A stretch of DNA of 64,000 bases from Paenibacillus ihumii (GTDB lineage Bacteria; Bacillota; Bacilli; Paenibacillales; Paenibacillaceae), in assembly GCF_001403875.1 (NCBI RefSeq), contig NZ_LN884299.1, forward strand, positions 1,860,117-1,924,116, read 5' to 3'. Both the position numbers and the translations under genes were made by a program. Positions 18,076-27,059 of the stretch are shown in pieces (the first letter of the stretch is position 1; the number at the start of each line of letters is the position of its first letter). The notes beneath the pieces are model-generated. The model was not told where the DNA came from and searched no databases. It saw nothing but the letters and a program-made list of their open reading frames with translations.

Positions 18076-18264
18076 CCCCCCTGCAAATGAAGGCTTTTTT
18101 GCCATGCTTTGTAGTCACAGTGTATAAAAGCACTTCCTGCAAATCTGCTAATTGACAAAGTATTAGTTGTTTTTTTGCTGTGGATTTCTAGATTTTATCT
18201 TCTTGTGATGAAGGGCGATGTGCTACACTTGAAATAATTCTTTACGATCGGTGAGGAGCTTCTT

Positions 18265-19416
18265 ATGCGTACATATTGGGTTTGGTTGGCTTTACTCGGC
18301 GCGGCCTGGGTTTGCGCCCTTCAGCATGTATCCTTAAATATGGCGATACTCGCTCCAAGGTGGATGGGCAGCGCCTTATTCTTTGCGGCTTATTTCATTT
18401 CCCCGCTTCTGCGGGCAAAACCGCTGCTGCTTACGCTCAATCTAAGCGCGGCTTCGGTTGTGGCTAGCGCTGTCCTGTGGCCGGAGCTATCGGGAACGGG
18501 GAATCCATATGCTATTCTGGTGTTCTCGATGCTGGCCGGAAAGGCAGCCTTTAGGCTTCCGCCTACATATGCCTGGACTGCAGGCATCGTAATTTTTATA
18601 AGCGCTATGGCTCCTGCAGCGGTGGGCTATCCCTCCCTGCCCCCTGTCTATCTCGTCCTGCATGCTATGATGCTTGCGGCGGCGCTGATTGTATACCGCA
18701 CGGCCCGGCAGCGGGGAGAGGAGGCCGAAGCCCGGAACGAAGCTCTGCTAAGCGAGTACCGCAAAATGAAGCGCCGCGTCGCAACCGACGAGGAGCTGGC
18801 CCGGCAGGAGGAACGCGCTCAGATCGGCCGGGAGATTCATGATTCGGTCGGACATAAGCTGACAGCTCTGCTGATGCAGCTTGAAGTGTTCCGCATGCAG
18901 GCCAACGGTGAGGCGGAGGAAAAGGCCCGGCAGCTGAAGGAGCTGGCGCGGGAGAGCCTCGAGGAGACGAGAAGCGCCGTCAAGGCTCTGAAGAAGGGGG
19001 AGCCTGGCGGCTTGCCGGCGATTATGAGGCTGATCCGCAAGCTGGAGGCGGAGAGCTTGATCAAAATTCATTTCACGGTCAAGCATGGGGCGATGTCGGC
19101 GCCCCTCACGAACGAACAGTCGATTACGGTATATCGCGCCGTGCAGGAGGCCTTGACGAATATTATGAAGCACAGCAAGTCCCGGGAGGCTGAGGTCGTT
19201 TTTGAAGCTCCGGGGGGCAGCGTCTTCCGCTTTGAAATATCGAATCCCGGTGCCCCGATCGGTCGTTTCCGCGAAGGCTTCGGCCTGCAATCGATGCGGG
19301 AGCGGATCGAGGGGCAGCAAGGCCGGCTGGAGATCCTTCAGCATTATGACCGTTTTATCGTGAGCGGCGTACTGCCGCTTCATTTACATATGATTCAGGG
19401 AGAGACGAACGAATGA
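18265..19416 (+). CDS. Sensor histidine kinase, LnrJ/YfiJ-like (HisKA_3 family)
   Basis: A 383-residue membrane kinase. About five or six short hydrophobic segments fill residues 1-145 with almost no extracellular loop, as in intramembrane-sensing kinases. A coiled-coil linker leads to the H-box RAQIGREIHDSVGHKLTALL (phospho-acceptor His near residue 191). The HATPase_c part has AVQEALTNIMKHSKSREAEV (N box) and GFGLQSMRERIEGQQGRLEI. The stop overlaps the start of the response regulator by 4 bp. With the downstream ATPase and two permeases the order matches lnrJK-lnrLMN (yfiJKLMN) of B. subtilis, which senses and exports linearmycin-type polyenes. The ligand here is inferred. GTGAGGAG ribosome binding site. 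Confidence 0.88.
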   Translation: MRTYWVWLALLGAAWVCALQHVSLNMAILAPRWMGSALFFAAYFISPLLRAKPLLLTLNLSAASVVASAVLWPELSGTGNPYAILVFSMLAGKAAFRLPPTYAWTAGIVIFISAMAPAAVGYPSLPPVYLVLHAMMLAAALIVYRTARQRGEEAEARNEALLSEYRKMKRRVATDEELARQEERAQIGREIHDSVGHKLTALLMQLEVFRMQANGEAEEKARQLKELARESLEETRSAVKALKKGEPGGLPAIMRLIRKLEAESLIKIHFTVKHGAMSAPLTNEQSITVYRAVQEALTNIMKHSKSREAEVVFEAPGGSVFRFEISNPGAPIGRFREGFGLQSMRERIEGQQGRLEILQHYDRFIVSGVLPLHLHMIQGETNE

Positions 19417-20054
19417 TCAGAATATTACTGGCCGAGGACCAGGCGATGGTTCGCCAAGGCTTGAAAATGATGATAGAGACCGACGAGAAGCTTCGTGTTA
19501 CGGGAGAGGCTGCTAACGGCCGGGAAGCGGTCGATTTGAATGAAGGCCACTGGTTCGATCTTGTGATACTTGATATCCAGATGCCGGTGATGAACGGCCT
19601 GGAGGCGGCACGGATCATCCGCAACAGATGGCCGGAGCGCAAGGTGCTGATGCTGACTACGTTCAACGATGATGAATATGCGCTGGAAGCGCTGAAAAGC
19701 GGGGCGAGCGGGTACCTGCTCAAGGACGCAGAGCCCGAGGCGTTGATCCGTTCCATCCGCAGCTGCATGTCGGGAGGGCTATCCCTCCAGGATGACGTGG
19801 CGGCCAAGGTGATTCCGCGGCTGCTCCGCCAGTCCGAGGAAGAGGATGATCGATCCGTTGATCCATCCATTACGCCGCGAGAGCTGGATATCCTCAAGCT
19901 TGTCGGCGAGGGACGCAGTAACCGGGAGATCTCCGAGCAACTGGGTCTGTCGGTCGGCACGGTGAAGAATCATATGAGCCAGCTGATGGATAAGCTGGAG
20001 CTGCGCGACCGGACGCAGCTTGCCATATATGCGATCCGCCATAATGTTGTGTGA
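19413..20054 (+). CDS. Response regulator, NarL/LuxR type (LnrK/YfiK-like)
   Basis: A 213-residue regulator. The receiver domain has acidic residues at 8-9, phospho-Asp 54 (LVILDIQMPVMNG), a Thr in MLTTFND and Lys in GYLLKDAEPE. The C-terminal LuxR-type HTH is TPRELDILKLVGEGRSNREI followed by SEQLGLSVGTVKNHMSQLMD. It is translationally coupled to the kinase (4-bp overlap). The likely target is the ABC transporter operon 330 bp downstream. This role is inferred from gene order. Confidence 0.92.
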   Translation: MIRILLAEDQAMVRQGLKMMIETDEKLRVTGEAANGREAVDLNEGHWFDLVILDIQMPVMNGLEAARIIRNRWPERKVLMLTTFNDDEYALEALKSGASGYLLKDAEPEALIRSIRSCMSGGLSLQDDVAAKVIPRLLRQSEEEDDRSVDPSITPRELDILKLVGEGRSNREISEQLGLSVGTVKNHMSQLMDKLELRDRTQLAIYAIRHNVV

Positions 20055-20057
20055 GCT

Positions 20058-20245
20058 GTGATAGACACATGACGGTAGCATGATAGACACATGACGGATA
20101 CACGATGGAAGCATGATAGATGCATGATAGACACATGATGGTAGAATGACGGATACACGGTGGAAGCATAATAGATGCATGATAGATACATAGATACATA
20201 GATACATGATAGATACATGATAGATACATGATAGATACATGATGT
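20058..20245. repeat. Nested tandem repeats of CATGATAGACACATGA/ATAGATAC words
   Basis: The right part is a perfect 11-bp array (ATACATGATAG, about four copies near 20194-20240). The left part consists of longer diverged units made of ATGATAGACACATGACGG, ATACACGATGGAAGC and ATGATAGATGC, each seen two or three times. It fills the gap between the response regulator and the terminator. Confidence 0.85.
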
Positions 20246-20306
20246 AGGCTGCGTTGTTTCACATCCATGACTCTAGTCATGGGCAGAGAAGGAATTGATG
20301 ACGAAG

Positions 20307-20329
20307 GACAGTGTGAGCACTGTCTTTTT
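20307..20329 (+). terminator. Terminator between the two-component genes and the ABC genes
   Basis: A perfect 7-bp stem GACAGTG/CACTGTC with a TGAG loop and TTTTT. It separates the regulator genes from the transporter genes, so the latter probably have their own, regulated promoter within 20330-20385. Confidence 0.8.
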
Positions 20330-20389
20330 GTTTGTATACTGTGCCATAGATTAGGAAAATTGCTCGCAGAATCGAAGGAGGCAGAGAGA

Positions 20390-21322
20390 ATGATTGAAGC
20401 CTTGGAATTACGGAAGGTGTTCAAAGGAAAAACAGCGGTTGACGATGTGAGCTTCTACATGGACGAGGGGGAATCCGTCGGTCTGCTTGGGCCCAATGGT
20501 GCGGGGAAATCGACGACGATCTCCATCATTTCTTCGCTCTTAAGACCGAATGCGGGGGATGTGAGGCTGAACGGAACGAGCGTCCTTGGCAAGCCGCAGC
20601 TTATTCGCCAGGTACTCGGCGTCGTGCCGCAGGAAATTGCGCTTTATCAGGAGCTGAGCGCATATGAGAATTTGAAGTTTTTCGGCGGGCTTTACCGTCT
20701 GGGGGGCAAGCCGCTGGAGCTGAAAATTCAGGAGCTGCTGGAGATGGTCGGTCTTCGCGATCGGCAGAAGGAGCTGATCAAGACATATTCCGGCGGGATG
20801 AAGAGACGGATCAATATCGCCGCAGCCCTGCTGCATGATCCGAAGATCGTTATCATGGATGAACCGACGGTGGGGATTGATCCCCAGTCCCGGAACCACA
20901 TTCTGGAGACCGTCCGGTTATTGAACCGCGATAGGGGAACGACTGTCTTATATACGAGCCATTACATTGAAGAAGTCGAGCAGCTCTGCAGCCGGATCTA
21001 CATAATGGATCATGGCCGGATCATCGCCTCGGGAACGAAGGAAGAGCTGCGCCGGATTCTGTCCGGCGAGGACACGCTGATCCTGCAGCTGGATAAGCCA
21101 AGCAAGAGGCTGACCGAGGAGCTGCGGGCGCTGCCGCCGATCCGGCAGGTTGAGGAGACAGAGAGCGGATTAAAGCTGATTGCGGCGAAGCAAAGCGACC
21201 TGTTATCCCAGGTTGTCCAAACCGCCGAACGGCATCAGGTTCAAATTACCAGTATACATGTACAAACGCCAAGCCTGGAGGATGTCTTCCTGCATCTGAC
21301 CGGGCGGACGCTGAGAGATTAG
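20390..21322 (+). CDS. ABC transporter ATP-binding protein, LnrL/YfiL-like
   Basis: A 310-residue ATPase of the ABC-2/CcmA drug-export type. Walker A GPNGAGKSTT, Q-loop VPQEIALYQELSAYENL, signature YSGGMKRRINIAAALL, Walker B IVIMDEPTVGIDP and the H-switch YTSHYIEEVEQL are all intact. A C-terminal extension follows, as in drug-resistance ATPases (DrrA type). ATG 20390 is chosen for GAAGGAGG 9 bases upstream. It is followed by two permeases with 11-bp and overlapping spacing. The predicted role is export of an amphipathic antimicrobial. Confidence 0.93.
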   Translation: MIEALELRKVFKGKTAVDDVSFYMDEGESVGLLGPNGAGKSTTISIISSLLRPNAGDVRLNGTSVLGKPQLIRQVLGVVPQEIALYQELSAYENLKFFGGLYRLGGKPLELKIQELLEMVGLRDRQKELIKTYSGGMKRRINIAAALLHDPKIVIMDEPTVGIDPQSRNHILETVRLLNRDRGTTVLYTSHYIEEVEQLCSRIYIMDHGRIIASGTKEELRRILSGEDTLILQLDKPSKRLTEELRALPPIRQVEETESGLKLIAAKQSDLLSQVVQTAERHQVQITSIHVQTPSLEDVFLHLTGRTLRD

Positions 21323-21333
21323 GGGGAGCACAT

Positions 21334-22578
21334 ATGATCCCTTTTTTCAAGAAGGATTTGCTCGTATTCTGGAGAGATCGGAAGGAGCTGGCGGTCTCGC
21401 TGGCAGCCCCGCTCATTCTCATTACCGTGCTAGGGTTCGCTTTGCCAGGCTGGATTGAGAATCCGGCGAAATCGCTCGAGATGAAGGCGGCTCTCGTAAA
21501 TCTGGATAATGAAGCTGCTGCCGTCCAGCAAGTCCAGGGCACATTGGGCCTTGGATCAGACGAATCATGGAGCTCTCCGGTTCAAGCTTTAATCGGACTA
21601 CTTCAATCTGAAGAGGCAGGGAGCTTTGTTCAAATTCAGGAGCTGAGCAGCGAGGAAGCACGCCGGCAGCTGGAGGAGGAGAGGATTGAGGCGATCATTA
21701 CGATTCCGGACGGATTCACGCTCGCGGCACTCCATAAAATGCTGCTTAACGAGGGCGAAGGGGCCGCGCTGCAGGTGACCGCCAGGGAAGCCTCGCTCCA
21801 GGTCGATGCGCTTAAGGATCTGATCGGCGGACTGATGCACGCGATCAATTTTAACGCTTCCCTGCAGCATGCGGGCGGCGCGGAGATGGCGGCCGCGGCA
21901 GCAATGGTTTTGGCTGAGGGAGGAAATTTTGGCGGCTATGAGATCATCCCGGGCGCCCAAACGGTAACCTCCTTTCAATACTTTGCTCTGGCGATCAGCA
22001 TCGTGTTTGCTTTGCTCTTATCGACTACAATTTCAACCAAAGCGATGGCCGAGAAAAGAGAGCATACTCTGCAGCGCATTCTGCTTGCCGGCTCTCGTCC
22101 GGTCCAATATTTAGCCGGCAAAATGAGCGCTGCCTTCTGCTTATCCATGCTTCAGCTAACGATCGTCCTGCTGGTATCTCATTTTGCCCTGGGCATATTT
22201 CCGGGACGTTCGCTCCAATTTTGGCTGGGCATGTCCAGTGTGCTGCTGCTTCTATCCCTTTGCGTAGGGGCGCTGGCGGCTCTGTTCACCGCTCTGGTGT
22301 TCCGGCTGGAGGATTCCGTAGCAAGCGGCCTGACTTTTGTCATCATTTTAGTCGCGGGGACGATTGGCGGCAGCTTTGCACCGATCTATGTGCTGCCGGG
22401 ATGGCTGAAAGCCGCTGGCGAATGGACGCCAAACGGGCTAACGCTGGCTGTGCTTCTGGAATGGCTGCAGACGGAGACGAGCGCAAGCCTGACTGTTCCG
22501 CTGATCAAGCTGGGCGTTTTCGCTTTGGCCGCGGCGGGGCTGGCCATCGGGCTGTTTCCTAGAAGGGGGCGAATCTAA
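21334..22578 (+). CDS. ABC-2 type permease, LnrM/YfiM-like
   Basis: A 414-residue membrane protein. It has one N-terminal transmembrane helix (LAVSLAAPLILITVLGFALP), a large extracellular domain (about 55-215), then five helices beginning FQYFALAISIVFALLLSTTI. The coupling segment TKAMAEKREHTLQRILLAGS and the layout are those of ABC2_membrane_3 permeases. AGGGGGAG ribosome binding site. The stop codon overlaps the next permease's ATG by one base. Confidence 0.88.
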   Translation: MIPFFKKDLLVFWRDRKELAVSLAAPLILITVLGFALPGWIENPAKSLEMKAALVNLDNEAAAVQQVQGTLGLGSDESWSSPVQALIGLLQSEEAGSFVQIQELSSEEARRQLEEERIEAIITIPDGFTLAALHKMLLNEGEGAALQVTAREASLQVDALKDLIGGLMHAINFNASLQHAGGAEMAAAAAMVLAEGGNFGGYEIIPGAQTVTSFQYFALAISIVFALLLSTTISTKAMAEKREHTLQRILLAGSRPVQYLAGKMSAAFCLSMLQLTIVLLVSHFALGIFPGRSLQFWLGMSSVLLLLSLCVGALAALFTALVFRLEDSVASGLTFVIILVAGTIGGSFAPIYVLPGWLKAAGEWTPNGLTLAVLLEWLQTETSASLTVPLIKLGVFALAAAGLAIGLFPRRGRI

Positions 22579-23681
22579 TGAATCCGATATTTCTGGCGCA
22601 ATGGATGAAGGAGAAGCGTTCTCCGATTATGGTTCTCGCTTTTTGCGGTCTGAGCATCCTTGCCACGCTGCTGTTTGGGTTTGGTATGGATAATAGGATT
22701 AAAATTGGAGTTTTTCCGGGGCCAGGTGTGGAAGCCTCTGTAGCAAAGCAGTGGATCGAGCATTTGAACGAAGGCGATGCGATTGAATTCTTCCTGCAGG
22801 ACGAAGAAGGGGCGCGCTCGGACGTACGCGGGAGCCGGGCCGATGCGGCTGTTCAGGTGATGCAGAACGAGTACCGATTGATCGCGTCCACCCAGAATCC
22901 GAACGTACGTCTCGTGGAGCATCATCTTCGCGCTGTGTTCCAGGAGGAGCTGCAGCTGAGGGCAGCCGCGGCATATGCGGCAGATGAGAGGGGATTGCGG
23001 GAAGAGGTGCAGCGTTATTTGGAGCAGCCGCCGATGGCCGTAGAGATGCGTACCTTGGACGGTAGCGAGCTGGTTCGATACGATATGGGCCTGCAGCTGC
23101 TGTTTACATTTACACTGTTTCTAGCCGCCTTTACGGTTGGCTTCAAGCTAAATGCCATCACGATGGAGAAAGCAGCCGGCATTTGGAGCCGTATGATTCT
23201 GTCTCCGGTTCGCAAGTCGGAGATGTACCTCGGCCATTTGTTCTACAGCATGCTGATCGGATTCATACAAGTTCTCGTCGTCTTCCTGCTGTTCCGCTTT
23301 GGGATTGGATTCGACATGGGGGATCACTTCGGAATGCTGATCCTTGTCGCCGCACTGTATATTCTGGCGATCACAGCCTTCTGCATGCTGCTGGCCGGCA
23401 TCGTCCGGACTCCGGAGCAATTTAACATGGTGTTTCCATCCCTGGTTCCGGTCATGCCGATCTTAAGCGGCGGCTACATGCCGCCAGGGACGATCACGAA
23501 TCCAATTCTTCTGGGAATATCCGAAATCCTGCCCCTGAAGCACGCTTTGGACGCTCTGACGGGAATTGCGATTTACGATAAAAGCTGGCTGGATATCCTT
23601 CCATCAATCGCCAAGCTGTGCATCATTGCCGTGATTTGCATGGGGATCGGCATTAATCTGATGGAGCGCCGCAGGGCCTGA
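22578..23681 (+). CDS. ABC-2 type permease, LnrN/YfiN-like
   Basis: A 367-residue permease with the same architecture as the preceding one: N-terminal helix (IMVLAFCGLSILATLLFGFG), extracellular domain about 40-165, and C-terminal bundle starting LLFTFTLFLAAFTVGFKLNA with coupling helix GIWSRMILSPVRKSEMYLGH. It forms a heterodimeric channel with the upstream permease (inferred from gene pairing). Translation is coupled by the TAATG overlap. It is the last gene of the operon. No clear terminator is seen within 110 bp. Confidence 0.88.
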   Translation: MNPIFLAQWMKEKRSPIMVLAFCGLSILATLLFGFGMDNRIKIGVFPGPGVEASVAKQWIEHLNEGDAIEFFLQDEEGARSDVRGSRADAAVQVMQNEYRLIASTQNPNVRLVEHHLRAVFQEELQLRAAAAYAADERGLREEVQRYLEQPPMAVEMRTLDGSELVRYDMGLQLLFTFTLFLAAFTVGFKLNAITMEKAAGIWSRMILSPVRKSEMYLGHLFYSMLIGFIQVLVVFLLFRFGIGFDMGDHFGMLILVAALYILAITAFCMLLAGIVRTPEQFNMVFPSLVPVMPILSGGYMPPGTITNPILLGISEILPLKHALDALTGIAIYDKSWLDILPSIAKLCIIAVICMGIGINLMERRRA

Positions 23682-23792
23682 CAGCAATGCTTGGGCAGTG
23701 TGGCCAAGCGGGGAGCTATGGCTGGCAGTTATCCAGGCAGCCCCGGACCCGTTTGGTGCATACAGGAAATCATGCCCGAAGCAGCATCATTG

Positions 23793-24461
23793 TTATAAAG
23801 ATTTGAAGAACATGACGACGGACAGGATCATAGCGACGATTCCGCCTATTTTACACATGAAATAATAGAAGTCGCTGGGTTCGGCCTCTCTGACCCAAAG
23901 CCAATTCAGCGAAATTTTAAAGAGGAAGTTCTGGAAGCCTTCATATCGAAATCCGCACCATCCATAGATGAACATGAAAATGGAAAAAATAAAGAAGACC
24001 GGTTCGCCTTGCTTCGTATGGTATTCTGGATAAGCGGCAGCGACTAGGTCGCTGGGATGATAGCGTTCAAGCTGCTCCTCCCCTTCCTGCAAAATTCGTT
24101 GTCCGCTGGAGTCGAATACGGTCATTTGAACAAACCAATCTCCATTTTCGTCATAGCTGACAAGAAGACCGTTATGATCATTGACTTCAAACCGCTTGCC
24201 GCCGGGATAAATCACTTCATACTTGATGTTGAATGGATCTCCCAGCCTGTGAATGGCGTATTCTTCGCTTTGGATGGTGACTTGCCGATCATGACCGATT
24301 CTTTGCACTTTGATGAGAGGCTCAGTCTGGCTTCGATATTCTGCAAAATCGGCTTGTTCATTCACCTTCTTATACTTATGCTCATTAAAATAGAACACAG
24401 ACTCGGTGAAGTAAGAACGGAAAAAGGGCACAATGAACACGCAAAAAATTAGGGTGCCCAA
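23793..24461 (-). CDS. Membrane protein of unknown function, start unclear
   Basis: It has an N-terminal helix, a soluble beta-rich extracellular domain (YDENGDWFVQMTVFDSSGQR), a second helix (PVFFIFSIFMFIYGWCGFRY) and a C-terminal helix (GIVAMILSVVMFF). The frame is open further upstream (INKLASLKRIKASTLLVILG), but there is no ATG/GTG in frame; only TTG at 24461 inside the first helix. A proper AGAGGA site and ATG (24518-24520) exist upstream one base out of frame, giving MSSISWLHS before a stop. So a 1-base indel near 24510 is likely and the real protein would be about 20 residues longer. The function is not recognised. Confidence 0.6.
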   Translation of the reverse strand: MGTLIFCVFIVPFFRSYFTESVFYFNEHKYKKVNEQADFAEYRSQTEPLIKVQRIGHDRQVTIQSEEYAIHRLGDPFNIKYEVIYPGGKRFEVNDHNGLLVSYDENGDWFVQMTVFDSSGQRILQEGEEQLERYHPSDLVAAAYPEYHTKQGEPVFFIFSIFMFIYGWCGFRYEGFQNFLFKISLNWLWVREAEPSDFYYFMCKIGGIVAMILSVVMFFKSL

Positions 24462-24635
24462 AATGACTAGCAGGGTCGAAGCCTTGATCCGCTTGAGTGA
24501 AGCCAGCTTATTGATGACATTTCATCCTCTCTTACTATGATAATTATGGTTACGTAAGAGCTGGGCTGAAAGTTGCAGGAGAAATGATCTAATCATGAGG
24601 AAGGACGGATAGAAGGCAGGAAACGGAGAACATGA

Positions 24636-24662
24636 ACAGCCGGGGCGGATGGCCCCGGCTGT
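24636..24662 (-). terminator. Hairpin after the aldolase gene
   Basis: A strong perfect inverted repeat ACAGCCGGGG/CCCCGGCTGT with a 7-base loop, 20 bp past the aldolase stop on the minus strand. The T-tail is poor, so it may stop transcription only weakly or stabilise the mRNA end. Confidence 0.5.
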
Positions 24663-24684
24663 AATTTAGCTCGGACGAAGCTCT

Positions 24685-25572
24685 TTATTTGATGGAGGCT
24701 TCATAAATGGCATGAACGGATTTGGTCAGCATGGTGTTGAATTCCTCGTCGGTTTGCCCAGCGGTTAATCCTTGAGAGAGGGCGCGGGAGAAGCTGGCGA
24801 TCAGTCCATGATTGCGAGCCAGCTTATCAATGGCTTCCGTTTGAGAGTAGCCGCCTGACAAAGCAACAACCCGTACCACGTGCGGATTCCCCATTAAATC
24901 GCTGTAGAAATTATCTTCCGTCGGTATGGAGAGCTTAAGCATGATCTTGTCGTCTTGATCCAGGGCAGATAATTGAGCGGAAATTTCGTCTTTTAATATG
25001 GCCTCCGCAGCTTGCTTATCCGCGCTGTAGATATCGACTTCCGGCTCGACAATCGGCACCAGTCCCTTTTTTACAATTTCCCTGCCGATAGCAAACTGCT
25101 GTTCCACGACTTTTTTGATCCCCGCAGGATTGGCTTCTTTAATGACCGAGCGCATTTTTGTTCCAAAAATGTTGCGCTTAATCGCTCTTTCCAACAGGTC
25201 GTTTAGGTCTGGAATCGGCTTCATGACCTGAACCCCGTCTTCAAGCTCCGCGAGGCCCTTATCGACTTTTAGAAAAGGCACAATGCCTTTCCTCTCCCAT
25301 AGATAGTCGGCCGTAAACTGCCCATCGATCAAACGGTCCATCGTGTTCTCGAAGAGAATAGCCCCCAAAATATACCGGGAATCGAACGCAGGACTTTTAA
25401 TAATACGCGTCCTCATTTCGTGCACCAATTCATACATTTCTTCTTCATTGGAATATTTGCTTTCTTCAATGCCATATTGCAGCAGAGCTTTAGGAGTGCT
25501 CCCGCCGCTCTGATCCAAGGCAGCAATAAAGCCCTTTCCCGCATGAATTTGCTCCAATTGCTTGGTATTCAT
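24685..25572 (-). CDS. fda: Fructose-bisphosphate aldolase, class I
   Basis: A 295-residue enzyme of glycolysis and gluconeogenesis that cleaves fructose 1,6-bisphosphate through a Schiff-base Lys. It starts MNTKQLEQIHAGKGFIAALD and has ALDQSGGSTPKAL, FLKVDKGL and the IVEPEVDI and LSGGYSQ motifs of the bacterial class I (FdaB, staphylococcal) group. It is metal-independent, unlike the class II aldolase most Bacillota use, so it may be a second aldolase. GGGAGGAG lies 8 bases before the ATG. It is a single gene. Confidence 0.93.
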   Translation of the reverse strand: MNTKQLEQIHAGKGFIAALDQSGGSTPKALLQYGIEESKYSNEEEMYELVHEMRTRIIKSPAFDSRYILGAILFENTMDRLIDGQFTADYLWERKGIVPFLKVDKGLAELEDGVQVMKPIPDLNDLLERAIKRNIFGTKMRSVIKEANPAGIKKVVEQQFAIGREIVKKGLVPIVEPEVDIYSADKQAAEAILKDEISAQLSALDQDDKIMLKLSIPTEDNFYSDLMGNPHVVRVVALSGGYSQTEAIDKLARNHGLIASFSRALSQGLTAGQTDEEFNTMLTKSVHAIYEASIK

Positions 25573-25807
25573 CAATATTACTCCTCCCGATTAATGGACT
25601 AAATGGAATCATAATCCATTTTATTATAACACTTTTATTTGCGGACATACATTTAAGGCCCCCATGAATACGATGCACTGCGTCATTTTTATTAGTGAGA
25701 GAGATAAAAAATTGCAAGTTATCTATAGCCATTGTAAAATGGTCGGGACATGCATTTACTTATATAAAACAAAAAATGCTTATGCAAAAAGTAAAGGGAG
25801 AGAATCT

Positions 25808-26620
25808 ATGTTGGAATGGAGCAATATATGGCGGGGAATGATGATCGGGACAGCGGATCTGATTCCGGGTGTGAGCGGGGGAACTATTGCAGTAATCTTG
25901 GGATTCTATGATCGCTTAATTCAATCCATTAGCGGTTTTTTCAGCAGGGAATGGAAGAAGCATCTCGGTTTTCTCATTCCGCTTGGCATCGGTGTGGTAT
26001 CGGCCCTGCTCATTCTAAGCCGGGTGATGAAATGGCTGCTCGCTAATCATGAACAGCCGACATATTTCTTTTTTATCGGACTGATCTTGGGGATTATTCC
26101 TTATCTCTATAAAAGTGCAGATGTTAAACAGAACTTTAAAGCGATTCATTACATATTGTTTATTGTTTCAGCAATCGCTATTGCTTTAACAGGCTTGCTA
26201 GTACCAGCTAACGCGGACAGCCATGCAACCATTGAACTTACTTTTATGTATGGGGCAGGCTTATTCGGAGCAGGGGCGCTTGCCAGCATGGCCATGCTGC
26301 TTCCAGGGATAAGCGGTTCCTTTGTACTCCTGCTAATCGGTGTGTATCCAATAGCAATAGAAGCTCTATCGTCATTCAATCTGCCGCTTATCGCAATTAT
26401 CGGAAGCGGGGTTATCTTTGGATTCATTCTAAGCAGCAAGCTCATTAAGCTATTGCTAGCCACTCATCCTAGTATTATGTACTCTATTATTATTGGTACG
26501 GTTATAGGTTCCTTGTATGTCATTTTTCCAGGAATCCCAACCGGGACCGCTGCGCTTGTAATCAGCTTGTTTGCCATGGTGCTTGGTTTTTTCTGCTCTC
26601 TTAAGTTAGGAAACAAATAA
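25808..26620 (+). CDS. DUF368 membrane protein, polyprenyl-phosphate translocase (PopT-like)
   Basis: A 270-residue protein with about eight transmembrane segments and two inverted repeats carrying the family motif: GTADLIPGVSGGTIAVILGF near the start and MAMLLPGISGSFVLLLIGVY in the second half. Members of DUF368 are known to flip undecaprenyl phosphate back across the membrane for reuse in wall synthesis. ATG 25808 is chosen because AAAGGGAGAG lies upstream; the open frame extends to 25664 without a ribosome binding site. It stands alone. The role is transferred from the family. Confidence 0.85.
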   Translation: MLEWSNIWRGMMIGTADLIPGVSGGTIAVILGFYDRLIQSISGFFSREWKKHLGFLIPLGIGVVSALLILSRVMKWLLANHEQPTYFFFIGLILGIIPYLYKSADVKQNFKAIHYILFIVSAIAIALTGLLVPANADSHATIELTFMYGAGLFGAGALASMAMLLPGISGSFVLLLIGVYPIAIEALSSFNLPLIAIIGSGVIFGFILSSKLIKLLLATHPSIMYSIIIGTVIGSLYVIFPGIPTGTAALVISLFAMVLGFFCSLKLGNK

Positions 26621-27059
26621 TAGCTGTAAGTGTCCTTTGCCACGTTACACTTCGTAACAAGGGTTTGACGGCGAGGCTTATTATCAGGCGGTGTTCCAAG
26701 GCCAAGGGGCGGAAGAGCAAAAATAATGCATTATTTAATGAAGCCGGACCGTTAAAATACACTGCTGTGTTGCTTCTTAGCAAATTGGATTCAATACGAT
26801 GCTCGGTTCTTCAACTTCCGAAGCTAAACGGATGGTTTGGAACAATTTTCATATCAACCGTAATAAGACGCGATCAGCTCAGTCAACTGCTAAGTGATCG
26901 TGTTTTTTCCTAAAAAACCGTACTTTTCTCTAAAAAAACAACATTCAAACGAACTGCAGCGTGTGAAAGAATAAGACTACAGAGGGCTCCAACCCATGGG
27001 CTGCCTGATTCATCATTTGGTTTATCATAAAACGCTAATGAGAAGGTAGGATTATAACG
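26621..27059. other. Gene-free region with a hairpin at 26868-26908
   Basis: No supportable gene. A hairpin ACGCGATCA/TGATCGTGT with internal pairing and a TTTTTT tail (26868-26908) looks like a terminator, though it lies 250 bp from the DUF368 stop. It suggests that a gene has been lost or that a small transcript ends here. Confidence 0.45.

Larger units (their letters stand above)
17201..18264. other. Gene-free kilobase with tandem repeats and a MITE-like element
   Basis: No credible gene on either strand: frames at 17359 and 17943 are made of the tandem repeats themselves. It holds a 38-bp tandem array, a 184-bp element with terminal inverted repeats and a 30-bp tandem array, listed separately. 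The promoter and leader of the sensor kinase gene lie at the right end (after about 18180). Confidence 0.7.
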
